Assembly (NCBI GenBank): GCA_036746695.1
Contig: DAIODP010000001.1
Coordinates: 682,001-746,000, forward strand
Reading direction: 5' to 3'
DNA length: 64,000 bases
DNA from: UBA3006 sp036746695
Lineage (GTDB): Bacteria; Actinomycetota; Acidimicrobiia; Acidimicrobiales; Ilumatobacteraceae
Under the pieces are notes generated by a model. That model was not told the origin of the DNA and made no database searches. It saw only the letters and a program-made list of their open reading frames with translations. How positions within the stretch are numbered: position 1 is the first letter of the stretch; each line of letters starts with the position of its first letter. Below, piece by piece: positions 1 through 7,236 of this stretch. The position numbers and the translations under genes are program-made.

Positions 1-38
1 ATGCGCCAACCTGCATGGCTTTGGTTGCCCTTAAATAG

Positions 39-500
39 TTAGCCAAGCGCCGACTTGACGAACGCGGCAATCTTGCCGCCATCGGCGCTTGCACCAACTC
101 GCTCGCGAACTGCTTTTACGACCGCACCCATTGCTTTGCCGCCCGTTGCACCGGCGGCGGCCGCGTTAGCAACTTCTTCGGCAACAATTTTTGCTACATC
201 CTCATCGGACATCGCTGCAGGCAGATAGGCATCGATGATTGCTTGCTCTGCTCGCTCTTTCGTTGCTGCATCTGTGCGGCCGGCATCGGCATAAATCTGT
301 GCGCTCTCTGCGCGCTTCTTTGCCTCGGAACGAAGTACGGCAATGGCTTGGTCGTCCGTCAGCACGATTGCCTCATCGCCTGCAACTTCCGCGTTTTGCA
401 GCGCCGACAGCACCATTCGCAGTGTCGATAACTTCGCCTCTTCGCGGGCCTTCATGGCTTCGGTGATATCTGACTTAATGCGATCTTTAAGAGTTGTCAC
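39..500 (-). CDS. yqeY: GatB/YqeY domain protein
   Basis: The 153-residue product matches the YqeY family in length and pattern: a helical N-terminus (LKDRIKSDITEAMKARE), then LSTLRMVLSALQNAE, an Ala/Glu-rich middle, and a C-terminal half ending in GGKIAAFVKSALG. The family resembles the C-terminal tRNA-binding tail of GatB; its exact role is not established. The start is GTG at 500. It has no Shine-Dalgarno sequence, but a CAGAAT hexamer lies exactly 6 nt upstream, so the mRNA may be leaderless. The gene is divergent from the dsbB-like gene. Family assignment is secure; function is not. Confidence 0.88.
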   Translation of the reverse strand: MTTLKDRIKSDITEAMKAREEAKLSTLRMVLSALQNAEVAGDEAIVLTDDQAIAVLRSEAKKRAESAQIYADAGRTDAATKERAEQAIIDAYLPAAMSDEDVAKIVAEEVANAAAAGATGGKAMGAVVKAVRERVGASADGGKIAAFVKSALG

Positions 501-506
501 CCCTCT

Positions 507-512
507 ATTCTG
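507..512 (-). promoter_or_regulatory. Candidate -10 element for yqeY
   Basis: CAGAAT on the minus strand ends 6 nt before the GTG start at 500. It sits inside GGGCAGAATAGAGG, a 14-mer that is repeated exactly upstream of the acyl-CoA dehydrogenase start at 6972. Confidence 0.45.
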
Positions 513-589
513 CCCTTACCGGGCGGGGATTCCGAGCCTTACGAGATGATGAGTTGCCCACAAGAATGCGCTTTACACTGAACCCACCC

Positions 590-1129
590 ATGAATAACGA
601 AACATTCGAACTGTTCTTTGCAATGCTCAGCGTTGCGCTGCTGGCTGGAACAGTCGTTGTTTTGGTAGCGCGCCTACTTGCTGGGTCGCAAGCGTGGGCT
701 GCCAGCACCATTGCCGCTTTTCGACCTTTTGCACTACCGCTTGCAGCCGCAGTCACCACTACCTGCCTACTTGGAAGCCTGTATTTTTCCGAGATTGTTA
801 ACTACAAGCCGTGCCGACTGTGCTGGTTTCAACGCACCATGATGTATCCGCTTGCCATCATCCTGATCATTGCAGCGCTACGCAAAGACTGGAAAGTGAA
901 GTATTACGTAGTTCCGCTTGCAGCAATCGGCGCGGTTTTTGCCTCATACCATTGGCTACTGGAGCGTTTTCCAAATATCGAATCTGGAGTCTGCGATGTT
1001 GACGTTCCGTGCGAGTTTGTTTGGTTCGAGCTGTTCGGTTTTGTCACACTTCCATTCATGGCGCTCACAGCATTCGTCGCAGTCATTGTTTTCACAACAC
1101 TTCCAACACAACCCACGGAGCAATCATGA
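590..1129 (+). CDS. DsbB-family disulfide bond formation membrane protein
   Basis: The product has 179 residues and about four membrane segments. A CRLC motif (residues 75-78) followed by WFQR is the hallmark of DsbB's quinone-coupled redox-active pair. A second Cys pair, C135 and C141, lies in the outward loop before the last helix. DsbB-type proteins re-oxidise a thiol oxidase and pass electrons to quinone. ATG 590 was chosen because the protein then begins right before the first hydrophobic helix; ATG 566 is an alternative. A TACACT hexamer (574-579) lies 10 nt upstream of 590. The stop overlaps the next gene (ATGA), so it is probably co-transcribed with the thioredoxin-like protein that may be its partner. 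Confidence 0.85.
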   Translation: MNNETFELFFAMLSVALLAGTVVVLVARLLAGSQAWAASTIAAFRPFALPLAAAVTTTCLLGSLYFSEIVNYKPCRLCWFQRTMMYPLAIILIIAALRKDWKVKYYVVPLAAIGAVFASYHWLLERFPNIESGVCDVDVPCEFVWFELFGFVTLPFMALTAFVAVIVFTTLPTQPTEQS

Positions 1130-1782
1130 ATAAACCAGCAAAAAAGAAGTCGAGCGGCTCTGCAAATAAGGGCTGGATCGTCGGCGCGATAATCGCCATC
1201 GTCGTTGGTGCTGCGGCAGTTGTTGCCATCACCACTTCTGGAAGTGACGGCCCGTCATCCGATGGGCTTGTTGAACAAGCAGCCGTTTCGGTTGCAGGTG
1301 ATGTGCTACCTGCATACAACGACGGAGATCCGAATGATCCCGCGCTTGGCATGACTGCACCAGTTCTCACTGGAAAAGGTTTCACTGGCAACACCATCAC
1401 CACCGAGTCCACCGGCACTCCGATGATGCTCGTGTTCCTTGCACACTGGTGTCCTCACTGCCAACGAGAAGTTCCGTTGCTCGTGGAGTGGAACAAGTCT
1501 GGAAAGACACCATCAGGTATCGACATCATTGCTGTAGCAACAGGCACCGACCCAGCGAACCCCAATTACCCACCATCAGAGTGGTTGGCACGTGAAGAGT
1601 TTCCTGCGTTGTGGCCAGTCATTGCCGACTCGAAGGACAACACTGCGGGCGATGCCTTTGGTTTGGCTGGGTACCCATACTTCGTGTTGATCGATGGCAG
1701 CGGCAAAGTGGTTAAGCGCATGAGCGGCGAGATTCCAATGGATGAACTCACCGTGCTGCTGACTGCCCTACTGCCTGCATAA
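1126..1782 (+). CDS. Membrane-anchored TlpA-like thioredoxin-fold protein
   Basis: The product has 218 residues: a lysine-rich N-terminus, one transmembrane anchor (about residues 18-38), a low-complexity linker, then a thioredoxin fold with active site WCPHC (Cys 109 and 112). The segments AGYPYFVLIDGSGKVVKR and the C-terminal helix fit the family. The start is ATG 1126, overlapping the dsbB-like stop by 4 nt and preceded by GGAG. The coupling suggests an extracytoplasmic oxidase or thiol-disulfide carrier served by the DsbB-like protein. A CPHC centre is DsbA-like, which favours oxidation over the reducing role of CcmG, but that is inference. Confidence 0.85.
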   Translation: MNKPAKKKSSGSANKGWIVGAIIAIVVGAAAVVAITTSGSDGPSSDGLVEQAAVSVAGDVLPAYNDGDPNDPALGMTAPVLTGKGFTGNTITTESTGTPMMLVFLAHWCPHCQREVPLLVEWNKSGKTPSGIDIIAVATGTDPANPNYPPSEWLAREEFPALWPVIADSKDNTAGDAFGLAGYPYFVLIDGSGKVVKRMSGEIPMDELTVLLTALLPA

Positions 1783-1786
1783 CGCC

Positions 1787-1810
1787 TCTTTTGGCGGCCA
1801 CGCCAAAAGG
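1787..1810 (+). terminator. Hairpin downstream of the dsb pair
   Basis: CTTTTGGCG (1788-1796), a GCCA loop and CGCCAAAAG (1801-1809) form a perfect 9-bp stem right after the thioredoxin-like stop. There is no U-tract behind it, so it is either a weak terminator or an mRNA 3' end stabiliser. It ends directly at the first Zur-like box. Confidence 0.5.
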
Positions 1811-1825
1811 TGGGAATCATTCTCA
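1811..1825 (+). promoter_or_regulatory. Zur-box-like operator 1 of znuA
   Basis: TGGGAATCATTCTCA is an imperfect 15-bp palindrome of the form TGnnAAT-N-ATTnnCA, matching the general pattern of actinobacterial Zur sites (TGAAAATGATTTTCA type). It lies 8 nt upstream of the proposed -10 element and 20 nt before the znuA start codon, so a bound repressor would block RNA polymerase. Confidence 0.68.
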
Positions 1826-1832
1826 TTATTGC

Positions 1833-1838
1833 TAGAGT
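1833..1838 (+). promoter_or_regulatory. -10 element of znuA (leaderless)
   Basis: TAGAGT ends 6 nt before ATG 1845, placing the predicted transcription start on the A of the start codon. There is no Shine-Dalgarno sequence between it and the ATG. It sits between the two Zur-like boxes. Confidence 0.6.
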
Positions 1839-1844
1839 GGCAAT

Positions 1845-2798
1845 ATGAGAATCATTCCCAAAATACTGATCGCAATTTGCCCAGCTCTATTTGCCGTTTC
1901 TGCATGCTCGTCTAACAGCACCACTCCCGAAGCGAAATCAGAACTGCCAACCGTTGTAGTCACCTACTCCGTACTTGGCAACATCGTCGAACAGCTTGTT
2001 GGCGATACCGCAACAGTGACCACGCTCATCCCCGATGGTCAGGACCCTCACGAGTTTGAGCCATCGGCGAAGGACATTGAGTCGTTAAACAACGCAAACA
2101 TTGTTGTATCGAACGGTCTCGACTTCGAAGAGGGTTTGGAAGAGACACTTGAGAATGCAAAGACTGCCGGAGTCAACGTCTTCATGGCGGGCGACTACAT
2201 CACCGTTCGCGAACTGAGCGAAGAGGATCACGATCACGATCACGCCGACGAAGCAACTACAGACACAACTGTGGTTAAGGAAGAAGGACACGAACACGGT
2301 GCATTCGACCCGCACCTGTGGCTCTCCCCTGCAACGATGCTTGAAATGCTGCCAGAGCTTTCCGAAGCAATTGGCGCCGCAATTGGTGCAGACCTCTCTG
2401 TGCAACTTGAAACACTGAGTGCCGAACTGACCGCGTTGGATACACAGATTCAAGAAATAATCGGTGGTGTCAAATGCGAGTTGGTGAGTGGGCATGACGA
2501 GATGGGTTACTTTGCCGATCGTTACGGCTGTGAAGTGATTGGCGCAATCATCCCGTCGCTCTCAACCACATCAGAAGCAAGCGCCGGCGAACTTGCCGAC
2601 TTGAAGGCCGAGGTAGAAATACACGGCGTACCCGCAATCTTCACTGGTCTCGGAACTTCGCCAGCAATTGCCGAACAGCTTGCATCCGAATTGGGGGTGA
2701 AGGCAGTGACGCTGTCGACACATTTCCTTGATGGTGCAGCCACATACCAAGAGTTCATGTTGCGGATGACCAATCAAATCGCAGAAGCACTGGGCTGA
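1845..2798 (+). CDS. znuA: Zinc ABC transporter, substrate-binding lipoprotein
   Basis: The product has 317 residues with a lipoprotein signal (LFAVSAC, lipid-anchored Cys21). It belongs to cluster A-I metal-binding proteins: DPHEFEPS carries the first ligand His, a His/Asp/Glu-rich loop (HDHDHADE to EEGHEHG, about residues 127-148) follows, then DPHLWLSP, GHDEMGY and a C-terminal FLDGAATYQEFM. The charged His loop is typical of ZnuA rather than of manganese-binding homologues. It is followed by a permease and an ATPase gene. The start codon overlaps the second Zur-like box, and a leaderless promoter fits. Zinc specificity rests on the His loop and the operators. Confidence 0.93.
   Translation: MRIIPKILIAICPALFAVSACSSNSTTPEAKSELPTVVVTYSVLGNIVEQLVGDTATVTTLIPDGQDPHEFEPSAKDIESLNNANIVVSNGLDFEEGLEETLENAKTAGVNVFMAGDYITVRELSEEDHDHDHADEATTDTTVVKEEGHEHGAFDPHLWLSPATMLEMLPELSEAIGAAIGADLSVQLETLSAELTALDTQIQEIIGGVKCELVSGHDEMGYFADRYGCEVIGAIIPSLSTTSEASAGELADLKAEVEIHGVPAIFTGLGTSPAIAEQLASELGVKAVTLSTHFLDGAATYQEFMLRMTNQIAEALG
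1846..1860 (+). promoter_or_regulatory. Zur-box-like operator 2 overlapping the znuA start codon
   Basis: TGAGAATCATTCCCA is a second TGnnAAT-N-ATTnnCA palindrome, nearly an inverted copy of the box at 1811-1825. It includes the TG of the znuA ATG. Together the two boxes bracket the -10 element and the predicted start point. Confidence 0.62.
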
Positions 2799-2825
2799 GC
2801 CCCATCATCTGCATATCCTTGATCT

Positions 2826-3719
2826 GTGAATTGGTTTGACAACAACGTGTTCATCGAACCATTCCTCAACAATGAGTTTCTGCGCTACGCACTAGCCGCA
2901 GGGATACTTGTTGCGATTACGTGCGCCGTTGCCGGCACTTTCGTGGTGCTGCGCGGGCTTGCATTTGTTGGTGACGCCCTAGCGCACGGCGTGCTTCCTG
3001 GTATTGCGACAGCGCTGCTTCTCGGCGTATCCGGCATTGTCGGCGCAGCGGTTGGTGCGGTGGCGATGATGGGCGGAGTAAGCCTTGTAACTCGTCGTTT
3101 TCGACTTTCGGGAGACACCGCGATTGGCCTGCTCTTTGTGGGCATGCTGGCGCTTGGTGTGATCATCACTTCGCGAAGCGATGCGTTCGTTGGCGATCTC
3201 ACCCGCATTTTGTTCGGCGAACTGCTTGGCGTCAGCCAGTCTGATTTATTACTACAACTATGCGCGCTTGCCCTGGTCGGCTCAATCGCTTTCGTTGGCC
3301 GTCGCCCGTTTCTATTGCTTTCGGTGGACGAGGGCCTCGCCCGCACCTCGGGCTTTTCCATTCGTATTTTCCACAATGTGATGCTGACCATGGTTGCCAT
3401 CACCGTGGTCGCCAGTTTCCAAACAGTAGGAACACTGCTGGTGTTGGGCATGCTGATTGCACCCGCCGCTACTGGCGCGCTGTTTGCCCGCCGAATCTCC
3501 AGCATGATGACCATTGCCGCCATTGTGGGAACGCTGTCTACATATATAGGGCTGCTTCTCAGCTATCACTTTGATATTGCCGCAGGCGCAACCATTGTGT
3601 TTACAGCCGTCATGTTCTTTGCCCTGGCCGCCGTATTCACGGAAATTCGTAAGGCACTCAGTAAACCAACCGATGGAGAACACGAGCATCCACACGCACA
3701 CGGACACGTGCACGTCTGA
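2826..3719 (+). CDS. znuB: Zinc ABC transporter, membrane permease
   Basis: The 297-residue product has eight or nine hydrophobic segments and the ABC-3 family pattern, including VVLRGLAFVGDALAHGVLPG near the N-terminus (the segment contacting the ATPase) and a long hydrophobic C-terminal half. It ends in a His-rich tail (EHPHAHGHVHV) that may buffer metal on the cytoplasmic side. The start is GTG 2826, 27 nt after znuA. The stop shares one base with the znuC start, so translation is coupled. It forms the channel through which ZnuA-delivered zinc enters the cell. Confidence 0.92.
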   Translation: MNWFDNNVFIEPFLNNEFLRYALAAGILVAITCAVAGTFVVLRGLAFVGDALAHGVLPGIATALLLGVSGIVGAAVGAVAMMGGVSLVTRRFRLSGDTAIGLLFVGMLALGVIITSRSDAFVGDLTRILFGELLGVSQSDLLLQLCALALVGSIAFVGRRPFLLLSVDEGLARTSGFSIRIFHNVMLTMVAITVVASFQTVGTLLVLGMLIAPAATGALFARRISSMMTIAAIVGTLSTYIGLLLSYHFDIAAGATIVFTAVMFFALAAVFTEIRKALSKPTDGEHEHPHAHGHVHV

Positions 3720-4438
3720 TGAACACCGCAACCATTTCGGCCGACCACCTGTGCGTGGGATACGGAAAGCATCCCGTGGTTGAAGGCGTCATGCTCGACA
3801 TGCATCCAGGCGAACTACTCGTGCTCATTGGCACGAATGGTTCGGGTAAATCAACCCTGCTCAAAACTTTGGCTGGGCTTATTCACCCCGTACATGGAGA
3901 CCTACATGTGCTTGGCCAACATGCGGGGCAGTTACCAACCCGCGTTGCCTACTTGCCTCAACACCCTGTTTCTTCGCACACGCTTCCACTGCAAGTTCGT
4001 GATGTAGTCACAATGGGCCGCTTCGCCCACCTTGGACTTTTCAAGCGCACAAGTTCGTCCGACAGGGCCATCGTCAGTTCTGCAATGCATCGCACGGGTA
4101 TTGATGAACAAGCGAATAAGCCAATTCGCGATTTGTCAGGTGGCCAACAACAGCGAACACACTTGGCGCAAGTCTTGGCTCGCGAAGCAGAGATTTTGTT
4201 GCTCGACGAACCCACCGCCGGTCTTGACATCAACGGCCGCAAACTTGTGGCCGAGCTGATTGCTGCAGAGCGTGCCCGTGGCGTCACAGTAGTGATGGCG
4301 ACGCATGAACTTGCCGATGCGGAACAGGCAACTGCAGTGATGTTGCTTGCTCAACGAGTTGTCTCGATGGGGCCGCCACAAGAGGCGCTTCGCGACGAAT
4401 ACCTACGCGAATGTTTTGGCTTTACTCAGCCTCACTAA
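3719..4438 (+). CDS. znuC: Zinc ABC transporter, ATP-binding protein
   Basis: The product has 239 residues with a complete ABC ATPase set: Walker A GTNGSGKST (about residues 38-46), Q-loop in AYLPQHP, signature LSGGQQQR, Walker B ILLLDEPTAGLD and switch His in ATHEL. It is the last gene of znuABC. Its 3' end overlaps the convergent ogt gene by 17 nt. It powers metal import through ZnuB. Confidence 0.93.
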   Translation: MNTATISADHLCVGYGKHPVVEGVMLDMHPGELLVLIGTNGSGKSTLLKTLAGLIHPVHGDLHVLGQHAGQLPTRVAYLPQHPVSSHTLPLQVRDVVTMGRFAHLGLFKRTSSSDRAIVSSAMHRTGIDEQANKPIRDLSGGQQQRTHLAQVLAREAEILLLDEPTAGLDINGRKLVAELIAAERARGVTVVMATHELADAEQATAVMLLAQRVVSMGPPQEALRDEYLRECFGFTQPH

Positions 4439-4919
4439 CGCCTTCCAGCGCCAGCAACTGTTTCTTCATCTTTAACCCAAGCGAATAACCGCCCAACGAC
4501 CCGTCGCCGGCAACCACCCGATGGCAAGGCACGATGATGGGAATGGGGTTCTTGCCATTGGCCGAACCAACGGCACGAAACGCTTTGGGCTTCTTAATAT
4601 TTTTTGCTTGCTGACCATACGAGATGGTCTTGCCATATGGAATGCGGCATAACGCGCGCCAAGCCAGTTGCTGAAAGTCGGTTCCTTCCAAATCAAGGGG
4701 AATGTCGAAGTTGGTTCGTCTACCCGCAAAATACTGTTCAAGCTGCTTCTTCGTTGCCGAAAGAACCTTTTGTGCTGAGGCATTTATTTCCAAATCGGTT
4801 GCAACCCGAACGTTTCGCACATCAATCGCTACCAAACCCTTGTCTGATGCGATAAGGCGCAATTTGCCCACGGGCGAAGTAACCACAATTTGGTTACGAA
4901 TTGTTTTGCTGTTCTTCAT
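4422..4919 (-). CDS. ogt: Methylated-DNA--protein-cysteine methyltransferase
   Basis: The 165-residue product has the alkyltransferase core: the active-site motif PCHRVV with its acceptor Cys, followed by GGYSLGLKMKKQLLALEG, and an upstream DNA-recognition helix segment (RIPYGKTISYGQQA). It transfers O6-alkyl groups from guanine to itself in a suicide repair reaction. ATG 4919 is preferred to the TTG at 4922 because TATATT lies exactly 7 nt upstream, which fits a leaderless start. It overlaps znuC tail to tail. Confidence 0.93.
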   Translation of the reverse strand: MKNSKTIRNQIVVTSPVGKLRLIASDKGLVAIDVRNVRVATDLEINASAQKVLSATKKQLEQYFAGRRTNFDIPLDLEGTDFQQLAWRALCRIPYGKTISYGQQAKNIKKPKAFRAVGSANGKNPIPIIVPCHRVVAGDGSLGGYSLGLKMKKQLLALEGVSEAE

Positions 4920-4926
4920 CAAAACG

Positions 4927-4932
4927 AATATA
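4927..4932 (-). promoter_or_regulatory. -10 element of ogt (leaderless)
   Basis: TATATT on the minus strand is separated from ATG 4919 by 7 nt and has no Shine-Dalgarno sequence after it. It is close to consensus TATAAT. Confidence 0.6.
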
Positions 4933-4963
4933 GCCCTTGCCGAAAACCTGACACACTTAGGTC

Positions 4964-5407
4964 ATGACCACCACCATCATGATGGATATTGAGAGCCCCG
5001 CCACAAAACGAATTGCGCTTGTCGCCCACGACAACATGAAAGACGAAATGCTGGAATGGGCGAAGGATCACGAACCCGAACTTGCTCGGCACACGCTTGT
5101 TGGAACTGGCACCACTGGAAGACTGATTACCGAACACACAGGCTTAACGGTAGAACGACTTCGATCTGGCCCACTTGGTGGCGATCAACAGCTTGGCGCA
5201 CGAATTGCCGAAGGGCTTATCGACATCTTGATGTTCTTTTGGGACCCGCTGGAACCTCAGCCCCACGACCCCGACATCAAGGCGCTACTGCGTATTGCAG
5301 CGGTGTGGAATATCCCCGTGGCCTGCAATCGAGCAAGCGCAGACTTCATTATCTCTTCCCCACTCATTTCGCAGGTGTATCAGCGACGAGTGCCGGAATA
5401 CCTCTAA
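4964..5407 (+). CDS. mgsA: Methylglyoxal synthase
   Basis: The 147-residue product is of normal family length and carries the MGS fold signature: ALVAHDNMKDEM, the phosphate-binding GTGTTG, the catalytic-Asp segment SGPLGGDQQ, MFFWDPLEPQPHDPDIKAL and a closing VACNRASADF. It converts dihydroxyacetone phosphate to methylglyoxal plus phosphate, a bypass used when sugar phosphates build up. ATG codons at 4979 and 4982 are possible alternative starts. A 10-bp palindrome (GGTCATGACC, 4960-4969) covers the 4964 ATG. No operon partner is present. Confidence 0.92.
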   Translation: MTTTIMMDIESPATKRIALVAHDNMKDEMLEWAKDHEPELARHTLVGTGTTGRLITEHTGLTVERLRSGPLGGDQQLGARIAEGLIDILMFFWDPLEPQPHDPDIKALLRIAAVWNIPVACNRASADFIISSPLISQVYQRRVPEYL

Positions 5408-5410
5408 CGC

Positions 5411-5731
5411 TTACAGCGAAGGTGGTGCCGGCGGGCCAAATCGATTTAGGTTTGGATCGCTTGGCTTCACCGAAAAAACGAAGTTAACAATCGGAACGAT
5501 CATCCACCATCCGCGATGGTCGGTGTCGTGCATGCGCCTCACTGAAACCGCGATGGATGGAAGCAGTAGCCCAACTGAAAACAATGTGGATATTGCGTCA
5601 CCGAAACCCGAGGACATTGCCTGCAATAAAAAGGCAAACAGCGTCCAGTACCAGTACTCGCTGCGAGTTGCCCGACCCGAGAAGGTTGCGTAGTTGCGAA
5701 AGCCGGATTTGACTGCGGTAGGGAAATTCAT
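5411..5731 (-). CDS. DUF805 family small membrane protein
   Basis: The 106-residue product has the DUF805 pattern: FRNYATFSGRATRSEYWYW at the N-terminus, three or four hydrophobic stretches, VRRMHDTDHRGWW and a conserved proline-rich C-terminal tail. The family is of unknown function and found in many bacteria as an inner-membrane protein. Its ATG shares one base with the upstream acyl-CoA dehydrogenase stop, so it is translationally coupled to that gene. No functional link between the two is obvious. Confidence 0.85.
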   Translation of the reverse strand: MNFPTAVKSGFRNYATFSGRATRSEYWYWTLFAFLLQAMSSGFGDAISTLFSVGLLLPSIAVSVRRMHDTDHRGWWMIVPIVNFVFSVKPSDPNLNRFGPPAPPSL

Positions 5732-6972
5732 TACTTATCACCCGATGGCTTTGGTTCTTTTGGTAAACCAAGAACACGTTCGCCAACGATGTTTCGCTGA
5801 ATCTGGCTGGTACCGCCCCAAATTGTTTCGGATCGCGAGAAAAAGAACGACGACATCATTGCGCTAACCGGGTAGCCCTCGCGGCGCTTGTCGCGTTGAG
5901 CACCAGGCCAACCGCCATCTTCTGGGCCAGTGTTGATCAACATTGAATCGGCGCCATAAATGTCGAGTGCCAATTCCATCGCGCGTTGATGCATCTCTGT
6001 CCAATACATCTTGTTCGTTGCGCCCAATGAGATGACACCCATATCTTTCTTGCCTTCGAGCGTGGCTCCAAGCGAGCGCAATCCGTTGTAACGCAGAATC
6101 TGATACTTGGAGTAGTACTGCATCAAACGTTGACGAATGCCTGCATCGTTGATTGCTCCGTTTTTCTTCGCAGCAATCAGCATCAGTCGGTACTCTTCTT
6201 CAAAACGGCGATAGCCCGTGGTGGCGCTCATTCCGCGCTCGAATGCAAGTGTGCTGTTTGCAACTTGCCAACCGTTGTTTACTCCGCCTACAACGTTGTC
6301 CTTCGGGCAACGCGCATCGGTAAAAAACACTTCGCAAAACTCGGCTGTGCCGTCGGGCTGAACAATGCCGCGTACTTCAACGCCCTTTTGACGCATCGGC
6401 ACAAGTAGGTACGAGATACCTGCGTGCTTGGCTGCTACTTGGTCGGTGCGAGTGAGAAGGAAGCAATAGTCGGCGTGGTGTCCCTGCGTAGTCCATACCT
6501 TCTGACCATTGATTACCCACTCGTCACCGTCGAGCACTGCAGTGGTTTTGAGGCTGGCCAAGTCGCTTCCGCTGTTTGGCTCGCTGAAGCCCTGACACCA
6601 GCGCATCTTGCCACTGAGAATTTGTGGAAGAAACTCTTTCTTTTGCTCTTCAGTTCCCCATTGCAACAACGTTGGGCCTACCAAAGTGTCACCGAAGAAG
6701 TCGGCGCGCATTGGTGCCTTTGCGTTTGCAAACTCTTCTGCCAGTACAACACCCTGCAATGTGTCGAGGCCTTTGCCGCCATATTCCTTCGGCCACGTTG
6801 CGCAGATCCAGCCACCTTCAAACAATTTGTTCGGCCACTCGGCATTGAACTTCTTGCGCTCGTCTCCGGAGAGTTCAAAACCTTTGTCGAACCAGCCCTT
6901 CGGCAAATTGGCGACAAGCCACGATTTCACTTCTTTACGGAAGGCTTCGGCCTCGGGTGTATAAGTCAACAT
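5731..6972 (-). CDS. Acyl-CoA dehydrogenase
   Basis: The 413-residue product has the acyl-CoA dehydrogenase architecture: a helical N-terminal domain, a beta domain with WCQGFSEPNSGSDLASL and WVINGQKVWTT (FAD binding), and a C-terminal helical domain ending in WGGTSQIQRNIVGERVLGLP. It oxidises an acyl-CoA to the 2-enoyl-CoA and passes electrons to an ETF, encoded here at 18071-19826. ATG 6972 was chosen over an in-frame upstream ATG because family members start with this PEAEAFRKEV segment and a CAGAAT hexamer lies 6 nt upstream. The chain-length specificity cannot be read from sequence. Confidence 0.92.
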   Translation of the reverse strand: MLTYTPEAEAFRKEVKSWLVANLPKGWFDKGFELSGDERKKFNAEWPNKLFEGGWICATWPKEYGGKGLDTLQGVVLAEEFANAKAPMRADFFGDTLVGPTLLQWGTEEQKKEFLPQILSGKMRWCQGFSEPNSGSDLASLKTTAVLDGDEWVINGQKVWTTQGHHADYCFLLTRTDQVAAKHAGISYLLVPMRQKGVEVRGIVQPDGTAEFCEVFFTDARCPKDNVVGGVNNGWQVANSTLAFERGMSATTGYRRFEEEYRLMLIAAKKNGAINDAGIRQRLMQYYSKYQILRYNGLRSLGATLEGKKDMGVISLGATNKMYWTEMHQRAMELALDIYGADSMLINTGPEDGGWPGAQRDKRREGYPVSAMMSSFFFSRSETIWGGTSQIQRNIVGERVLGLPKEPKPSGDK

Positions 6973-6978
6973 GCCTCT

Positions 6979-6984
6979 ATTCTG
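6979..6984 (-). promoter_or_regulatory. Candidate -10 element of acyl-CoA dehydrogenase
   Basis: CAGAAT lies 6 nt before ATG 6972 on the minus strand, inside the same GGGCAGAATAGAGG 14-mer that precedes yqeY. Confidence 0.45.
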
Positions 6985-7224
6985 CCCCGTGGCGCTCGCT
7001 TCAGTCCATACGAAGGTCTCACAGATGAAACAAAGCCGCGACATACAGGCCCTGGGGTCGGCGCGTGCTCGGTGTCATACTCGGAAGCGCGGGCCAGACC
7101 GCGGTCATGGTCCGAATTCGGGGTGATATTCAGGGCATTCTTGTATCAAATTGCGCTTGAGAATGTATTCACATAAACAACATTCCGACATCGGCTTCAC
7201 TAGCCCGAGACAATCACGATCGCA

Positions 7225-7230
7225 TAGAGT
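7225..7230 (+). promoter_or_regulatory. -10 element of the FrhB-like gene (leaderless)
   Basis: TAGAGT is followed by 6 nt and then GTG 7237. Hexamer and spacing are identical to the znuA promoter, which argues that 7237 rather than GTG 7231 is the start. Confidence 0.58.
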
Positions 7231-7236
7231 GTGCAC

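Larger units (their letters stand above)
6973..7236. other. Divergent intergenic region, longest gap in the window
   Basis: This 264-nt gap separates the acyl-CoA dehydrogenase from the FrhB-like gene. It holds the CAGAAT element of the former (6979-6984, minus) and the TAGAGT element of the latter (7225-7230). GAATGT (7161-7166) and ACATTC (7180-7185) form a 6-bp inverted repeat about 45 nt upstream of the latter, possibly an operator. I see no tRNA or convincing small ORF. Confidence 0.5.

Noticed and set aside
1..42. Possible 3' end of a plus-strand gene entering from the left, ending in TAG at 40-42 and overlapping the yqeY stop as TTAG
   Set aside because: All three plus frames stay open to within a few codons here and 42 nt is too little to identify a protein.
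4960..4969. GGTCATGACC palindrome over the mgsA start as an operator
   Set aside because: Ten bases with a central CATG is common by chance and no regulator or second copy is nearby.
7085..7140. GGTCCGAATTC stretch resembling a tRNA T-arm in the long intergenic gap
   Set aside because: No matching acceptor stem, anticodon arm or D-arm could be placed around it.
6424..7176. Plus-strand ORF of 250 codons antisense to the acyl-CoA dehydrogenase
   Set aside because: The dehydrogenase frame is intact and family-matched; the antisense product has no recognisable domain.
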